Assembly: GCA_005281725.1 (NCBI GenBank)
Contig: SSBO01000012.1
Span: forward strand, 8,593,099-8,657,098
DNA from: Wuchereria bancrofti
Taxonomy: Eukaryota; Nematoda; Chromadorea; Rhabditida; Onchocercidae
Length of the DNA stretch: 64,000 nucleotides
Reading direction: 5' to 3'
Every line of letters begins with the position of its first letter. Positions within the stretch are counted from its first letter, which is position 1. Shown one piece after another: positions 63,893 to 64,000 of the stretch. Below the pieces are notes generated by a model. That model saw nothing but the letters and a program-made list of their open reading frames with translations, was not told where the DNA came from and ran no database searches. The position numbers and the translations under genes were made by a program.

Positions 63893-64000
63893 ATGGCAGG
63901 AGCGTTACCGCGACGTATTGCAAAAGAGACGCAACGTCTAATAGCAGATCCTGTTCCTGGGATTTCGGCTGTACCGGATGACAACAATGCACGTTATTTC
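63893..64000 (+). CDS. ubc-13: Ubiquitin-conjugating enzyme E2 N (Ubc13), 5' part
   Basis: Only the first 36 codons are inside the window; the gene continues to the right. The peptide begins [20 protein letters not shown] and continues [17 protein letters not shown], the highly conserved N-terminal helix and first strand of Ubc13/UBE2N. That enzyme pairs with a Uev protein to build lysine-63 ubiquitin chains in DNA-damage tolerance and signalling. The catalytic cysteine lies beyond the window. The ATG follows an acceptor GGAATAG at 63889 by 3 nt; a better acceptor, GATTTCAG, ends at 63860. Either could receive a spliced leader. The frame is open to the window edge. Confidence 0.9.
   Translation, partial: MAGALPRRIAKETQRLIADPVPGISAVPDDNNARYF

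Overview
The window looks like nuclear DNA of a nematode, most probably a filarial worm (Onchocercidae). It is strongly AT-rich. Genes are split by short and long introns with GTAAGT, GTTTGT or GTTCGT donors and TTTCAG-type acceptors. Each recognisable protein matches a known animal family, and several are close to Caenorhabditis elegans proteins. The species call is inference; I saw no rRNA, tRNA, CRISPR array or bacterial (Wolbachia-like) insertion. All gene models were spliced by eye from frame continuity, splice motifs and family similarity.

Layout, left to right. 1-2.8 kb: T-rich DNA without a recognised gene. 2.86-4.74 kb (+): mitochondrial carnitine/acylcarnitine carrier (dif-1/SLC25A20 type). 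7.2-8.9 kb (-): caveolin, with a duplicated intron/exon junction inside it. 10.5-12.1 kb (-): secreted PAN/apple-domain protein. 12.1-19.6 kb: gene-poor, with a perfect palindrome and an assembly join (single N between two identical 159-bp blocks). 19.65-25.13 kb (+): GAT1-like GABA transporter (snf-11 type) with two apparent GC-AG introns. 28.67-30.76 kb (+): DM-domain transcription factor. 30.8-37.1 kb: gene-poor, with a foldback element.

37.13-46.11 kb (-): FMRFamide-receptor-like GPCR with a 3.8-kb first intron. 46.41-51.28 kb (-): LEM-domain inner nuclear membrane protein of MAN1 type (lem-2). 52.21-55.07 kb (+): p38 MAP kinase (pmk-1 type), divergent from lem-2 across a 0.93-kb shared upstream region. 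58.04-60.26 kb (+): claudin-family four-helix protein. 61.98-63.38 kb (+): MANF (manf-1). 63.89 kb to the end (+): start of ubc-13, cut by the window edge.

The genes do not form one pathway. The set mixes housekeeping and signalling functions: mitochondrial fatty-acid import, membrane organisation, GABA reuptake, neuropeptide reception, nuclear envelope, stress kinase, ER proteostasis and K63 ubiquitination. Two same-strand pairs are close enough to consider co-transcription: lem-2 with the GPCR (304 bp between them) and manf-1 with ubc-13 (514 bp). The most unusual points are short candidate introns that each hide an in-frame stop (DM gene; region just after lem-2), the two GC-AG introns, the caveolin duplication and several strong hairpins. 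No entirely new multi-gene system is evident.
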